Origin: Calditrichota bacterium | GTDB taxonomy: Bacteria; CLD3 | Reading direction: 5' to 3' | Length of the DNA: 64,000 nt | Assembly: GCA_008501735.1 (NCBI GenBank) | Contig: QQUF01000044.1 | Coordinates: 124,001 to 188,000 of the forward strand | Shown here: positions 37,016 through 46,184 of the stretch, one piece after another | How the letters are laid out: each line of letters starts with the position of its first letter | Position numbering within the stretch: position 1 is the first letter of the stretch | Notes under the pieces: model-generated | What the model was told of the DNA's origin: nothing | What the model saw: only the letters and a program-made list of their open reading frames with translations | Database searches by the model: none | Position numbers and translations under genes: made by a program

Positions 37016-37876
37016 TTAAATTTTAAAATCGAAAACGATTAGGATAAACAAAAGTGGTAGGTAAACTAATGAAGCTTTAAATAATTTATCTGCATTAGCA
37101 AACGTTTTAGTTTTTACAAAAAGAATTCCAAGTCCAAGAAAAGCAACACTTAAAATTACCGCTCCAAATAAGTAAGTTTGACCAGCCATTTCAATAAATG
37201 TTGGTAAAGTAGAAACAGGAATCAGCAAAATTGAATACCAAATGATTTGTCTAAAAGTGCTTTTTCCGTCAGGCTCAATAACTGGAAGCATTTTAAAACC
37301 TCCACGAGCATAATCTTCTCTGAACATCCAAGCAAGTGGATAAAAGTGAGGAAATTGCCAAACAAAAATAATTGCAAAAAGAACCCAAGCTCCAATTTCT
37401 AAATCATTAGAAGCAGCAGCCCAACCAATCATTGGAGGAATCGCTCCCGGAATTGCCCCGATAAAAGTATTCCACCAAGTGTATTTTTTGAGAGGAGTGT
37501 AAACCAAAACGTAAAGAAATGCTGAAAGTAAAGCCAAGAAACTAACAAGCAAATTCACTTTCCAAATCAAAACCGCAAGTCCAACTAAGACCATATTAAT
37601 TCCGTATTTCAAAGCCTGTGAAGGTGAAATAAATTCTGATGGGAGTGGTCTGTCTTGAGTTCTGTGCATTTTTGCATCCGCATCGCGTTCCAAATATTGA
37701 TTCAGAGCTGCTCCGCCTGCTGTTACCAAAGCAATTCCAACGATAGTAAACATTAAAAGAGGAATAGAATGAATTCCATTTCCACCAAGGAAAAAACCTA
37801 TTACTGTTGAAATTGTTACAAGTAAAACAATTCTTGCTTTTGAAAGCGTGAGATAAGCTGAAATAGTTTCTAACAT
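37016..37876 (-). CDS. ctaB: Protoheme IX farnesyltransferase (heme O synthase)
   Basis: 286 residues with about eight or nine membrane helices. The UbiA-family prenyl-diphosphate site NQYLERDADAKMHRTQDRPL (about 60-79) is intact. PGAIPPMIGWAAAS and DYARGGFKMLPV are the usual later motifs. It converts heme b to heme O by adding a farnesyl group. It lies directly next to ctaA (abutting), so the two steps to heme A are encoded together. Confidence 0.95.
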   Translation of the reverse strand: MLETISAYLTLSKARIVLLVTISTVIGFFLGGNGIHSIPLLMFTIVGIALVTAGGAALNQYLERDADAKMHRTQDRPLPSEFISPSQALKYGINMVLVGLAVLIWKVNLLVSFLALLSAFLYVLVYTPLKKYTWWNTFIGAIPGAIPPMIGWAAASNDLEIGAWVLFAIIFVWQFPHFYPLAWMFREDYARGGFKMLPVIEPDGKSTFRQIIWYSILLIPVSTLPTFIEMAGQTYLFGAVILSVAFLGLGILFVKTKTFANADKLFKASLVYLPLLFILIVFDFKI

Positions 37877-38965
37877 CTAAACAACTTTATTTTGAAGTTT
37901 CGAAGTAAATATTTCCGAACTATCGGAATCAGTTAAACCTTTTTTCAAAGTAAGAGGCAAAGACCTCAGACTTAAAAGAACAGAAATTCCCAACATTGCT
38001 GCACCATTTGCAACGTGCAAACTTGTAATGTACGGAGCTTTGTGAGTCCAAACAGTTAAAGCACCAAGTGTAATTTGTAAAAGCAGAATTCCATCTAAAA
38101 TGTAAATTATCTTCATAACTTTAGAGTTATTTTTACAAAGTTTAAATGCTTTGACATTCAAGAAAATCACAAAGAAAAAAATGACTAAAGCCATTGCTCT
38201 ATGTGTAAAATTTATCGCAACTTTTTCAACCGTAATCGGATAAATTCTTTCAAAAAGTCCTGGATAAAAATTACTTTGATTCGTCCAAAGCCAATCATTC
38301 GCAGTTTGAATCGAAGTAGAATCAAAAGAAGGAATTATCGAACCATTTGAAAGTGGGAAATCAACAATTGCAAAACCCGAATAAGTATGACGCATTGTTG
38401 CTGCAATAATTAATTGAACAAAAACAAGCCCAAACAAAATCAAAGCATATTTTGAAATCGGTGAACCTTCGTTTCCAAACTCTTCTTTTCGAACATTTCT
38501 TTCAATCGAGAAAGCATAAGTAAGAATTATCGTAACGGAGAAAAAAGTTTGTGCTAAAATTCCGTGTGAAACTGAAATCGCAGTTGGCAATAAGTAATGA
38601 ACAGTAATTCCACCAAGAATTCCTTGAATGATTACCATTACTAAAGCAACAAAACCTAATTTTTTGACCCAACTTCGACTTTCGACTTTTGCTATCCAAA
38701 ATGCTTGGACTAAAACAAAAAAGCCAACTGTTGAAGCAATCAATCTGTGTCCGTGTTCATAAAAAATTCCACCAACCCATTGGTCAATTGGAAAAGTGAA
38801 CATAAAGTAGCCGTAAGTGTTGGGCCAATCTGGAACAGATAAACCGGAGCCTGTACTAGTTACAAGTCCTCCGGCAAAAATTAAAAGAATTGTCGAGAAA
38901 CAGGTAAGTTTGGTAAATCTTCTTAGCCAAACTTGAGAAACAACATTACCAACCGTCGTCTTCAC
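37877..38965 (-). CDS. ctaA: Heme A synthase (COX15/CtaA family)
   Basis: 362 residues with about eight membrane helices. Conserved histidines are present in EHGHRLIASTVGF, GGITVHYLLPTAISVSHGIL, MRHTYSGFAIVDFP, NFTHRAMALVIFF and LHVANGAAMLG. The start is a GTG that overlaps the subunit II gene by 20 bases; no better start is seen. It oxidises heme O to heme A for subunit I. The second histidine half is of the COX15 type with GxGLSVPDWP near the start, so the protein is complete. Confidence 0.93.
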   Translation of the reverse strand: MKTTVGNVVSQVWLRRFTKLTCFSTILLIFAGGLVTSTGSGLSVPDWPNTYGYFMFTFPIDQWVGGIFYEHGHRLIASTVGFFVLVQAFWIAKVESRSWVKKLGFVALVMVIIQGILGGITVHYLLPTAISVSHGILAQTFFSVTIILTYAFSIERNVRKEEFGNEGSPISKYALILFGLVFVQLIIAATMRHTYSGFAIVDFPLSNGSIIPSFDSTSIQTANDWLWTNQSNFYPGLFERIYPITVEKVAINFTHRAMALVIFFFVIFLNVKAFKLCKNNSKVMKIIYILDGILLLQITLGALTVWTHKAPYITSLHVANGAAMLGISVLLSLRSLPLTLKKGLTDSDSSEIFTSKLQNKVV

Positions 38966-39746
38966 CAGCTGCCTTTAAGAGTTCTTGTTGTTCGCCCATC
39001 CAAGCATCAAATTCTTCTTGAGTCATAATGTTGTAGTAACCTCTCATTCTGTAATGTCCGAGTCCGCAAAGTTGAGCACAAGCGATTTCGTATTTTCCAT
39101 CATTATCACCTTTGCTAACAGCAGTGAATTTAAGTGGAAATTCAGAACCAGGAATTGCATCTTGTTTAACGCGCATTACTGGTAAGAAGAAACTATGAAT
39201 TACGTCTTTAGAAGTAAGTTTGACGAGAATTTGCTTGTTCATAGGAACATTCAACTGATTCACAGTTGTAACATCGTCCGCAGCATTTGGGTCATTTTTG
39301 TCAATTCCAACAGGATTTCCATTTGAAAGGTCAACTAACTCAGGAGCAGTTCTTCCAAATTTTCCATCTGGACCTGCATAATGAATATTCCAAGCAAATT
39401 GTTCAGCAATTATACGAATTGGAACGACATCTTTTGCTGTTTCTTCAGGGATATTGTCAACGACATCTGCCCAAAGTGGAATTGAGAAACCGACTAAAAG
39501 CACAGCTTCAATTACAGCAACAGTAATTTCAAGGTAACTCGAAACGTGGGTTTTTACACCTTTGTAATCAGCACTTGGGTTTCTCTTCTTATTAAATTTA
39601 AAAACAGTGAGAAGGTAAAAAGCTCCCCAACCAACGAACAAAATTAACATTAATAAATGCACCCAACCTGTGAGTGAATCCAATTCGTGTCCGTGTGAAG
39701 ATAAATCTTGTGGAAGATATAAATATTGTAAAATCCATTCAGACAT
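38946..39746 (-). CDS. ctaC: Cytochrome c oxidase subunit II
   Basis: 266 residues. Two membrane helices (about 30-52 and 72-92) precede a cupredoxin domain with the CuA site: a histidine in VIHSFFLPVMRVKQDAIPG and CAQLCGLGHYRM (C-x3-C...H...M). AEQFAWNIHYAGPDGKFG is the aromatic electron-entry strand. No cytochrome c domain is fused, so electrons must come from a separate carrier. Its ATG shares a base with the stop of the small CAVCYG protein (TAATG). Confidence 0.94.
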   Translation of the reverse strand: MSEWILQYLYLPQDLSSHGHELDSLTGWVHLLMLILFVGWGAFYLLTVFKFNKKRNPSADYKGVKTHVSSYLEITVAVIEAVLLVGFSIPLWADVVDNIPEETAKDVVPIRIIAEQFAWNIHYAGPDGKFGRTAPELVDLSNGNPVGIDKNDPNAADDVTTVNQLNVPMNKQILVKLTSKDVIHSFFLPVMRVKQDAIPGSEFPLKFTAVSKGDNDGKYEIACAQLCGLGHYRMRGYYNIMTQEEFDAWMGEQQELLKAAGEDDGW

Positions 39747-40036
39747 TAATCAACTAGTCCTTTCATTCCTTTGAGTTCTAATGAAACGCTATCTTTTTTT
39801 AAATCTAAAGAGATAGCTTTTTGAGAAACCATTTTAGCTCTTTTGTTCATATTTACTCCGAAGAAAATAATACCACCAAGAACTGGGGCAAGAATTCCTA
39901 AAAGTGCAATTACACCAGCTTCAACCCCTTTTGTCATCGGGTCATCAGAAGCTCCATAACAAACAGCACAAGCCATTGTTACTTTTGGGATTACAAAAGT
40001 AAAACAAGCCACAAGTGAAAAAAATAACTTGTTCAT
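39746..40036 (-). CDS. Small membrane protein with CAVCYG motif in oxidase cluster
   Basis: 96 residues. A signal-like helix (about 3-20) ends in MACAVCYGASDDPMTKG, with a CxxC that would lie on the periplasmic side. A second helix (about 42-62) and a charged tail follow. Similar short proteins with ACAVCxG occur beside caa3-type oxidase genes in other phyla, without known function. A role in copper or heme handling is an inference from the CxxC and position. GGAACC precedes the start. Confidence 0.7.
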   Translation of the reverse strand: MNKLFFSLVACFTFVIPKVTMACAVCYGASDDPMTKGVEAGVIALLGILAPVLGGIIFFGVNMNKRAKMVSQKAISLDLKKDSVSLELKGMKGLVD

Positions 40037-40046
40037 TTTGGTTCCT

Positions 40047-40253
40047 TTATAAATAACTAAAGTTTTTGAGTTTTTCTAAAAACTTCTTACCGTAAATAAC
40101 TAATCCAACTCCGATAATTCCCGAAAGGATTCCAAGAGAAAGGTCAATCAGTGCACCTTGATGCAAGTACTGTTGTACTCCCCAATAAGTGTAGCCGAAT
40201 GAGACTAATACGGAAAGAACAATAAAAACAATGTGAAATGCTTTAAGAGACAT
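40047..40253 (-). CDS. Small two-helix membrane protein in oxidase cluster
   Basis: 68 residues with two hydrophobic helices (about 6-27 and 39-57) and a basic C-terminus. No motif is recognised. Its position between subunit IV and the CAVCYG protein, with about ten-base gaps on both sides, supports it being real and oxidase-related. Homologues of this size are frequently annotated as hypothetical in such clusters. Confidence 0.6.
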   Translation of the reverse strand: MSLKAFHIVFIVLSVLVSFGYTYWGVQQYLHQGALIDLSLGILSGIIGVGLVIYGKKFLEKLKNFSYL

Positions 40254-40262
40254 TTTTAAGCC

Positions 40263-40568
40263 TTAAATCAAACTGATAGTATCTAGTTCAGTCAAAATTG
40301 GTACCAAAAGCAATACAATAAAAAACACTACAGTAAGTGCCAAAGTCCAGTTAATTATTGCTTTTTCAGTAAATAAGTGCATAAAATAACCTGCAACCAA
40401 TGTTCCTTTTATTCCTGCAATAATTAAAGCAAGAGTAATATTCATTGCAGTTGACCCTAAATGCAAATAAGAAGCTCCTACAGTTACTCCTGTAAGAACC
40501 ATTAAAGCTGCAAAAACAGTAATGTAAACTTTAACGTGCTTTTGCACTTCTTCAGCAGAATGTGACAT
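40263..40568 (-). CDS. ctaF: Cytochrome c oxidase subunit IV family protein
   Basis: 101 residues with three hydrophobic helices (about 12-30, 40-62, 76-95). VYITVFAALMVLTGVTVGAS and IKGTLVAGYFMHLFTEKAI match the prokaryotic subunit IV (COX4_pro) family. It stabilises the oxidase complex in the membrane. It follows subunit III by nine bases. Confidence 0.87.
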   Translation of the reverse strand: MSHSAEEVQKHVKVYITVFAALMVLTGVTVGASYLHLGSTAMNITLALIIAGIKGTLVAGYFMHLFTEKAIINWTLALTVVFFIVLLLVPILTELDTISLI

Positions 40569-40577
40569 TATTTTCTC

Positions 40578-41183
40578 CTACAATAAGTAAAGTACTGGGA
40601 ATAAGAAAATCCAAACCAAGTCAACAAAGTGCCAATAAAGACCAGCAACTTCAATACGATTTGTAAATCTTTCAGGGTCTGATTCCCACATTTTTGCACC
40701 AGGAATCCAAAGGTAAAAGTTTACAATTAATCCACCAATTACGTGAAGTACGTGTAATCCAGTAATTGTAAAGTAAATCGCCATAAAGTTACTTGTACTT
40801 GGAAACAAGTGATGTTCGAATTTCGAGTTGTATTCAAAACCTTTGATTACGAGGAATGTTAGCCCTAAAGCAATCGTGATTCCCATAAACATTTTGTATT
40901 TATCGAATTTCTTCATCGCCAAAGATGCCCAAGCCATTACCATAGTTATACTCGAAGTAATCAAAACCATAGTATTAGTAAAGGCAACAGGAACACTTAA
41001 AATATCTGAACCAAGAGGCCAAGCATTTTCTCCGACTTCTGGAGCTCCTACTCTAATTAAGATGTAAGAAGAAAATAATGCTCCAAAAAGCATCACTTCA
41101 GAAGCGAGGAAAAGCCAAATACCTAATTTTGCGTTGTAAACGCCAGTATCAGGTCTTGGGTTCGTGGTAAAAGGTATGTTCAT
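40578..41183 (-). CDS. ctaE: Cytochrome c oxidase subunit III
   Basis: 201 residues with five membrane helices, the short bacterial form. [20 protein letters not shown] carries the conserved Glu, and [18 protein letters not shown] and [20 protein letters not shown] carry the family histidines and the closing helix. It forms the third core subunit, beside subunit I. It lies 12 bases after ctaD. Confidence 0.94.
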   Translation of the reverse strand: MNIPFTTNPRPDTGVYNAKLGIWLFLASEVMLFGALFSSYILIRVGAPEVGENAWPLGSDILSVPVAFTNTMVLITSSITMVMAWASLAMKKFDKYKMFMGITIALGLTFLVIKGFEYNSKFEHHLFPSTSNFMAIYFTITGLHVLHVIGGLIVNFYLWIPGAKMWESDPERFTNRIEVAGLYWHFVDLVWIFLFPVLYLL

Positions 41184-41195
41184 TAAAATATTCTC

Positions 41196-42953
41196 CTAAG
41201 CTTCATTCTGTGGTGTAAAATCTTTGTCTTTTCCAGGTACACTATATTCATAAGGTCCTCTGTAAACAGTTGGAACAACTTCAAAGTTTCCGTGTCCAAG
41301 TGGAGGAGAAGTAGTCGCCGACCATTCCAAAGTAGTTGCGTCCCAATGGTTGTCTCCAGCTTTTTGTCCTGATTTCCAACTAATGAAAAAGTTGATAATG
41401 AAAGGAATTTGAGCTAAAGCCAAAAGCCAAGCGGAAATAGACATAAATTCGTTTAAATAAAGGTAATCTTGTGCGTGAGCATAAGAAGCACCACCATCAT
41501 AAAGTCTTCTTGAAACTCCAGCTAATCCTTGGATAAACATTGGAAAGAAGATTCCATTGATAAAAATTAGTGAAAGCCAAAAGTGAATTTTACCAAGCAT
41601 TTCATTCATCGCTCTTCCAGTAACTTTCGGATACCAATAGTATATTCCTGCAAAAATTGCAAAAATCGTTCCTGGTGCTACAACGTAATGGAAATGCCCA
41701 ATTACATAATAAGTATCGTGCAAATGAATGTCAGAAGCTGTAAGCCCAAGTGGTAAACCTGTCAATCCACCAATCCCGAACATTGGCAAAAATGCACAAG
41801 CAAATAGCATTGCAGAGTTAAAGCGAATCGAACCTCCCCAAAGGGAAATCATTAAAGCAGTAAGAATAATCACCGAAGGAATCGAAATTATCATTGTCGT
41901 CGTTTGGAAAAATGCGTTTATCGCAGTTCCCATTCCAGTCAAGAACATATGATGTGCCCAAACTGTGAACGAAATAAATCCAAGAAAAATTGTTGCGTAA
42001 ACCATTGACTTGTAACCCCAAAGAGGTTTACGAGTATTGTTTGCAATAACTTCTGCGATAATTCCCAAAGCGGGCAAAATCAAAACGTAAACTTCAGGGT
42101 GAGCTAAGAACCAAAAAAGATGTTGCCAAAGTAAAGGGCTTCCACCTCCAGCAATGTCTAAAACTTCTCCACTAACAACCAACCCACTTGGCATAAAGAA
42201 ACTTGAACCTGTAAGTCTATCCATTAATTGTAAAACTCCAGCTGCCTCAAGAGGAGGAAAAGCTAAAAGTAACAAGAATGAAGTTACAAGTTGAGCCCAA
42301 GTAAAAAATGGAAGCTTCATCCAAGTTAAACCTTCTGCCCTAAGCTGAACAATTGTAACAATAATGTTCATTGAACCTAAAAGAGAAGAAGTAATTAAGA
42401 ATACCATTCCAAGAAGCCAAACAGTTTGCCCCGTTGTTGCAATATTTGATAAAGGAGGATAAGAAGTCCAACCTGAATTTGCTGCTCCACCTGGCATCCA
42501 AAACCCAACTAACATTACAATTCCACCAACAAAATATACCCAATAACTAGCCATATTTAATTTTGGGAAAGCCATATCAATTGCACCAACTTGAAGTGGT
42601 ACTAAATAGTTACCGAAAGCACCAACAACCAAAGGAACAACTGCCAAGAAAACCATAATCGTTCCGTGCATTGCACCAAGCGAGTTGTAAAACTCAGGAA
42701 GCATAATTCCATCAGGCATTGTTGTTTCACTAAAAAGGCCACTAATAACCGGAATTGCTTCTCCAGGATAAGCTAATTGCCAACGCATTAGCATCATTAG
42801 TGTAAATCCGAAAAACAGAAAAAGTAATGCAGTAACTCCATATTGGATACCGATTACTTTATGGTCTATTGAAAAGACATATTTCCAGATAAATGCTTCT
42901 TCGTGGTGGGAATGGTCGTCGTGAGACGATTTTTCTTTAACACTTGCATCCAT
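41196..42953 (-). CDS. ctaD: Cytochrome c oxidase subunit I, A1 type
   Basis: 585 residues with twelve or more helices. Heme and CuB ligands are visible: His in SLGAMHGTIMVF, LAHPEVYVLILPALG (CuB His, cross-linked Tyr and the A1-type Glu), WAHHMFLTGMG (two CuB His), and LHDTYYVIGHFHYVVAPGT (heme a3 and a). It reduces oxygen to water and pumps protons. A terminator-like hairpin stands just ahead of it, after the cupredoxin gene, so oxidase expression may depend on read-through or an unseen promoter. Confidence 0.96.
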   Translation of the reverse strand: MDASVKEKSSHDDHSHHEEAFIWKYVFSIDHKVIGIQYGVTALLFLFFGFTLMMLMRWQLAYPGEAIPVISGLFSETTMPDGIMLPEFYNSLGAMHGTIMVFLAVVPLVVGAFGNYLVPLQVGAIDMAFPKLNMASYWVYFVGGIVMLVGFWMPGGAANSGWTSYPPLSNIATTGQTVWLLGMVFLITSSLLGSMNIIVTIVQLRAEGLTWMKLPFFTWAQLVTSFLLLLAFPPLEAAGVLQLMDRLTGSSFFMPSGLVVSGEVLDIAGGGSPLLWQHLFWFLAHPEVYVLILPALGIIAEVIANNTRKPLWGYKSMVYATIFLGFISFTVWAHHMFLTGMGTAINAFFQTTTMIISIPSVIILTALMISLWGGSIRFNSAMLFACAFLPMFGIGGLTGLPLGLTASDIHLHDTYYVIGHFHYVVAPGTIFAIFAGIYYWYPKVTGRAMNEMLGKIHFWLSLIFINGIFFPMFIQGLAGVSRRLYDGGASYAHAQDYLYLNEFMSISAWLLALAQIPFIINFFISWKSGQKAGDNHWDATTLEWSATTSPPLGHGNFEVVPTVYRGPYEYSVPGKDKDFTPQNEA

Positions 42954-42993
42954 AAAGATAAATCCCTTAGATAATTAAAATTATTTATTTTAG

Positions 42994-43032
42994 AAAAAAC
43001 CTTTAGAAAAGAATCCTTTCTAAAGGTTTAAG
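42994..43032 (-). terminator. Hairpin between cupredoxin gene and ctaD
   Basis: AAACCTTTAGAAA (42997-43009) and TTTCTAAAGGTTT (43017-43029) are perfect 13-base arms. On the minus strand the stem is followed by a T-rich stretch. It could partly end transcription and raise the cupredoxin-to-oxidase ratio. Confidence 0.8.
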
Positions 43033-43041
43033 AAAAAATTA

Positions 43042-43836
43042 TTAAGATTTTTTGAAAGTGAAATCTACAGCTTTTGCTTCTCCATCACCAACTGTTACTG
43101 AAGCAGTTTGTGAACCGAGTTTTTCGTGCCAAGCTTCGATTTCATAAGTTCCAGCAGGAAGATTTTTAATTGAGAATTGACCATCTTTTTCTGTTACATC
43201 AAAGAAAGGATGTTCGAAAACTCTAATCCATCCGCCCATCCAAGGGTGAACATCACATTTGACTTTAAAAGAATCTTCAACTTTTTTGAATTTTTTAGTC
43301 ATTTCAGTTCTTGCAGCAGGCATTGCTACATTGAACGCTTTGTTTTCTTTTGATTGAGTGTGAATATTGTGAAGAGTTCCGTCAGAGTTTAAAATTTTAA
43401 CTTCTTGTCCAGCCATTACACCGAGAATATGAGGAACATAAACACAACCTTTTTGATCCAAAACAGCTGCTTCGGAAGGAGTATCATATTCTGCACTTGG
43501 TAAACCACTTTTGATGCTAACCATAATATTTGCCATTAAGTTGCCTTCACCAAGAACTAAAACTTCAGAAGCAACAGCACCTGAGTGTTTAGACTTACAA
43601 ACTGGATCAGCATCCATATTAACTGCACCTAATTTAGGAATATCACCTTCAAATTTGATAGTTCCTGTTACTGAAGAAGTTCCTGTTGCTGGTCCCGAAG
43701 CCGCTTTAGCTACTTCTGTTTTTGCATCTGTTTTAGCTGCTGGAGCACTTGCTGTTTCTTTTTTATCAGAACCACAAGCAATCAACATTGCACTGAGTGT
43801 TAAAGCACATAATGGCTTTAAAAATGATTTATTCAT
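43042..43836 (-). CDS. Cupredoxin-like lipoprotein with carboxypeptidase-regulatory-like tail
   Basis: 264 residues. Lipobox LIAC at Cys21, an Ala/Lys-rich linker (25-60), then a cupredoxin-like domain. Potential type 1 copper ligands are His in TLHNIHTQ and Cys, His and Met in VKCDVHPWMGGW. The last 60 residues (DVTEKDGQFSIKNLPAGTYE) resemble a carboxypeptidase-regulatory beta-sandwich. Family members sit in the periplasm, tethered to a membrane. At the head of the oxidase cluster it may carry electrons to subunit II, though this is inference. It has its own promoter and is followed by a hairpin. Confidence 0.78.
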   Translation of the reverse strand: MNKSFLKPLCALTLSAMLIACGSDKKETASAPAAKTDAKTEVAKAASGPATGTSSVTGTIKFEGDIPKLGAVNMDADPVCKSKHSGAVASEVLVLGEGNLMANIMVSIKSGLPSAEYDTPSEAAVLDQKGCVYVPHILGVMAGQEVKILNSDGTLHNIHTQSKENKAFNVAMPAARTEMTKKFKKVEDSFKVKCDVHPWMGGWIRVFEHPFFDVTEKDGQFSIKNLPAGTYEIEAWHEKLGSQTASVTVGDGEAKAVDFTFKKS

Positions 43837-43898
43837 CCGTTAAATCTCCTATGAGTGTTTATAAAATATTTGAATTTACTTAAACTTAAAAAACTTTG

Positions 43899-43929
43899 CG
43901 AATATAGTAAGTGGACTTAAATCAGTCAA
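43899..43929 (-). promoter_or_regulatory. Putative promoter of the oxidase cluster
   Basis: On the minus strand TTG (43929-43927), exactly 20 bases, then TATATTCG (43906-43899), one base off TAnnTTTG. It lies 63 bases before the cupredoxin start and is overlapped by the palindrome at 43917-43947. Confidence 0.5.
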
Positions 43930-43947
43930 GCATTTTAACTGATTTAA
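43917..43947. promoter_or_regulatory. Palindrome over the oxidase promoter, possible operator
   Basis: TTAAATCAGT and ACTGATTTAA are perfect arms, 11 bases apart, and the -33 TTG lies in the gap. There is no T run. It could be a repressor site, or a hairpin ending the lytic transglycosylase message. Confidence 0.5.
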
Positions 43948-43962
43948 ATTATGTTTTATTGG

Positions 43963-46179
43963 TTAGATTTTTCCAGAATTTTCCCAGATTATTTTATAAA
44001 TCCAATAAGACTTCAAAACTGCCCTGACATAATTTCTTGTTTCTGAAAAAACTATATTTTCTACAAACTCCTCTTTATCCTCAAAACCAAACTCTTCTAT
44101 CCATTGTTTACTTCTGTGCTCACCTGCATTATAAGAGGCAATTGCAGGTTCAAAATCCTCATCAAACAAATCAAGGAGAATCCTTAAATAATGACTTCCA
44201 AGTTTAACAGAAATTTCAGATTCAAAAAGCCAATCATTACGAAAGCCTTCAAGTTTTGTGCTTTTAGCCAACCTTTTCCCTGTATAAGTCATAATTTGCA
44301 TTAAGCCTCTTGCCCCTGCGTGAGAAACAATTTTCTCTTGAAAAAGACTTTCACGACGAATAATTCCATAAACTAATTCAGGGTCTAAATTTTCTATTTT
44401 TGCAAAATTTTCGATTTCAGATTTAAAATATTGAGGATAATTTATTCGGTAAACCCAAAGGCTTGTCGAGTCCTGAATTGTTCCATTAACCAAATCTTTT
44501 GTCAAAGTGATTCCGATTCGAATTGCCTTTCCGTAATTCCCCATTTTTTCGTAAGCAGCAACGAGTTGGTCAATTTTGTTCGGGTTTCTTCGGTTCTGTT
44601 TGTAGTAATTTCGTAACTCGTATTCACCAAATTCTTTTTTCGTAAGTTCAGTAATTAAAATTGCTTCTAACAAAAACTCATCATTAATCTCTGTTGAATG
44701 TTTGACGCTAGCCTTTAAAGAATCAGAAATTTGTGGTAATGAACCAAACATTTTTTGAAAGGATTTCAATGAGTAATAGGAATTAAAAGGCTTTGAAGCA
44801 ATTTCCATAAAAATGGAATCTGACTTCGATTTTTCACCCAACTTCTCGAATGACTTTGCAACCCAAAATGTCAACCGCTCTTCATCAAAAGATGGAAGTT
44901 TTTTCTTCAAATGTTTTTGCCAAACAGAAATTGCTTTTGAGTAATCTTTTTCTTTGTAGTAACTAAAACCTTCACGAAATCGTGAGTTCAAAGCAATGTT
45001 TGAAGTGCTACTCTTTGAAATATTTGCAAAAACAGAAGCTGCATTTTGAAAATTTTTGTCTCTTTCGTGAATCCAACCAACTTTCCAAATTGCCTCTTCT
45101 GATTTGGAGTGATTAGGGTAATTTTTACTAAATTTCAGATATTCATCAATTCCATTAACTCTGCTCAAAGCATAAGAGGAGCGAGCAATTTGAAGTTGAA
45201 TGTAAGAAGCTAAACCACTACTTGGAGACATTTCTAAGGCATTTCTCAGAATCGGAATTGCTTTCAGGTGCTGCTTTTTCTTAGCTAAAATTTTGCCCTC
45301 GTAGTAAGCAATTCTCTGATTTTCAAATTTTGGGTGAAGAGTTTTGTAACGATTGATTTGTGTAGTAGCTTCCGAATACTGCCCAAAATTCACGAGCATT
45401 TTAATGATTTTAATTCGCTCTTCTTTTGTAAAAGGCTCTTCTTGTGCAAGACGAATCTTCTTAAGAGTTTCGTAACACTTTAAGGAATAAGTTTTCCCTT
45501 TTTCATAGTCAATTCCGTTGTAGAAAGCTGTAATTGCTTTTTCGCGATTCCCCAAAGCCAACTGATTTTCACCGATATAAAAGTAAAATTCTGTTTTTCG
45601 GATTGAATATTTTTTGGTTTGTAGAAGTCTCATAAAAACTTTATTTGAGCCTTCTAAATCCCCAAGTTCCTTCAAACTCATTGCAATCGAAACTTGTGAA
45701 TCCCAATAAAAAGGTGAGTTTCTGACTTCTGTCGCCAATTCAAAGTAAGTTTTTGCAGAATCTGTTTTTTCCAATTTTTCAAAACAGTTTGCAATATAAA
45801 AATTCGCATAGTGAGCCAATTTCTTTTTTTGCTGAATTGATTTTTTGAAAAATTGAATCGCTTTTTCAAATTGCTTTTGCTCTTGATAAATCCGTGCAAT
45901 TCTAAAGTTCAGTTCAAAATCTTGCACAGAATTCGAGGTAAATTTATCAATTTCGTTGTAAAGTTGTAGAGCTTGTTCGTAATTCTCTAAAGCAAAATTA
46001 CTGTCTGCCAAAGCCATTAATGGACTTTCAGAAGGGACAAGAAACGTTTCTACAATGGTTTGGTTTTCAGATGTTTCTTCCAAATCAATAAAAACGGAAT
46101 CCTGAGGATAGTCATCTTCTTGTGCTGCAAAGAGATTCGCACACAAAAGTGAGGTGAGAAAAAGAAGGGAAATTTTCAT
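43963..46179 (-). CDS. Lytic murein transglycosylase with TPR-like N-terminus
   Basis: 738 residues. Signal peptide about 1-18 (MKISLLFLTSLLCANLFA). Residues 50-560 are TPR-like helical repeats. The C-terminal SLT domain (about 600-735) has the catalytic Glu in YGIIRRESLFQ, then SHAGARGLMQIM and PAIASYNAGEHRSKQW, as in Slt70. It cleaves peptidoglycan glycan strands in the periplasm. The TPR stretch is longer than in Slt70, suggesting extra partners. It follows the metalloprotease gene by five bases. Confidence 0.9.
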   Translation of the reverse strand: MKISLLFLTSLLCANLFAAQEDDYPQDSVFIDLEETSENQTIVETFLVPSESPLMALADSNFALENYEQALQLYNEIDKFTSNSVQDFELNFRIARIYQEQKQFEKAIQFFKKSIQQKKKLAHYANFYIANCFEKLEKTDSAKTYFELATEVRNSPFYWDSQVSIAMSLKELGDLEGSNKVFMRLLQTKKYSIRKTEFYFYIGENQLALGNREKAITAFYNGIDYEKGKTYSLKCYETLKKIRLAQEEPFTKEERIKIIKMLVNFGQYSEATTQINRYKTLHPKFENQRIAYYEGKILAKKKQHLKAIPILRNALEMSPSSGLASYIQLQIARSSYALSRVNGIDEYLKFSKNYPNHSKSEEAIWKVGWIHERDKNFQNAASVFANISKSSTSNIALNSRFREGFSYYKEKDYSKAISVWQKHLKKKLPSFDEERLTFWVAKSFEKLGEKSKSDSIFMEIASKPFNSYYSLKSFQKMFGSLPQISDSLKASVKHSTEINDEFLLEAILITELTKKEFGEYELRNYYKQNRRNPNKIDQLVAAYEKMGNYGKAIRIGITLTKDLVNGTIQDSTSLWVYRINYPQYFKSEIENFAKIENLDPELVYGIIRRESLFQEKIVSHAGARGLMQIMTYTGKRLAKSTKLEGFRNDWLFESEISVKLGSHYLRILLDLFDEDFEPAIASYNAGEHRSKQWIEEFGFEDKEEFVENIVFSETRNYVRAVLKSYWIYKIIWENSGKI

Positions 46180-46184
46180 ACTTA

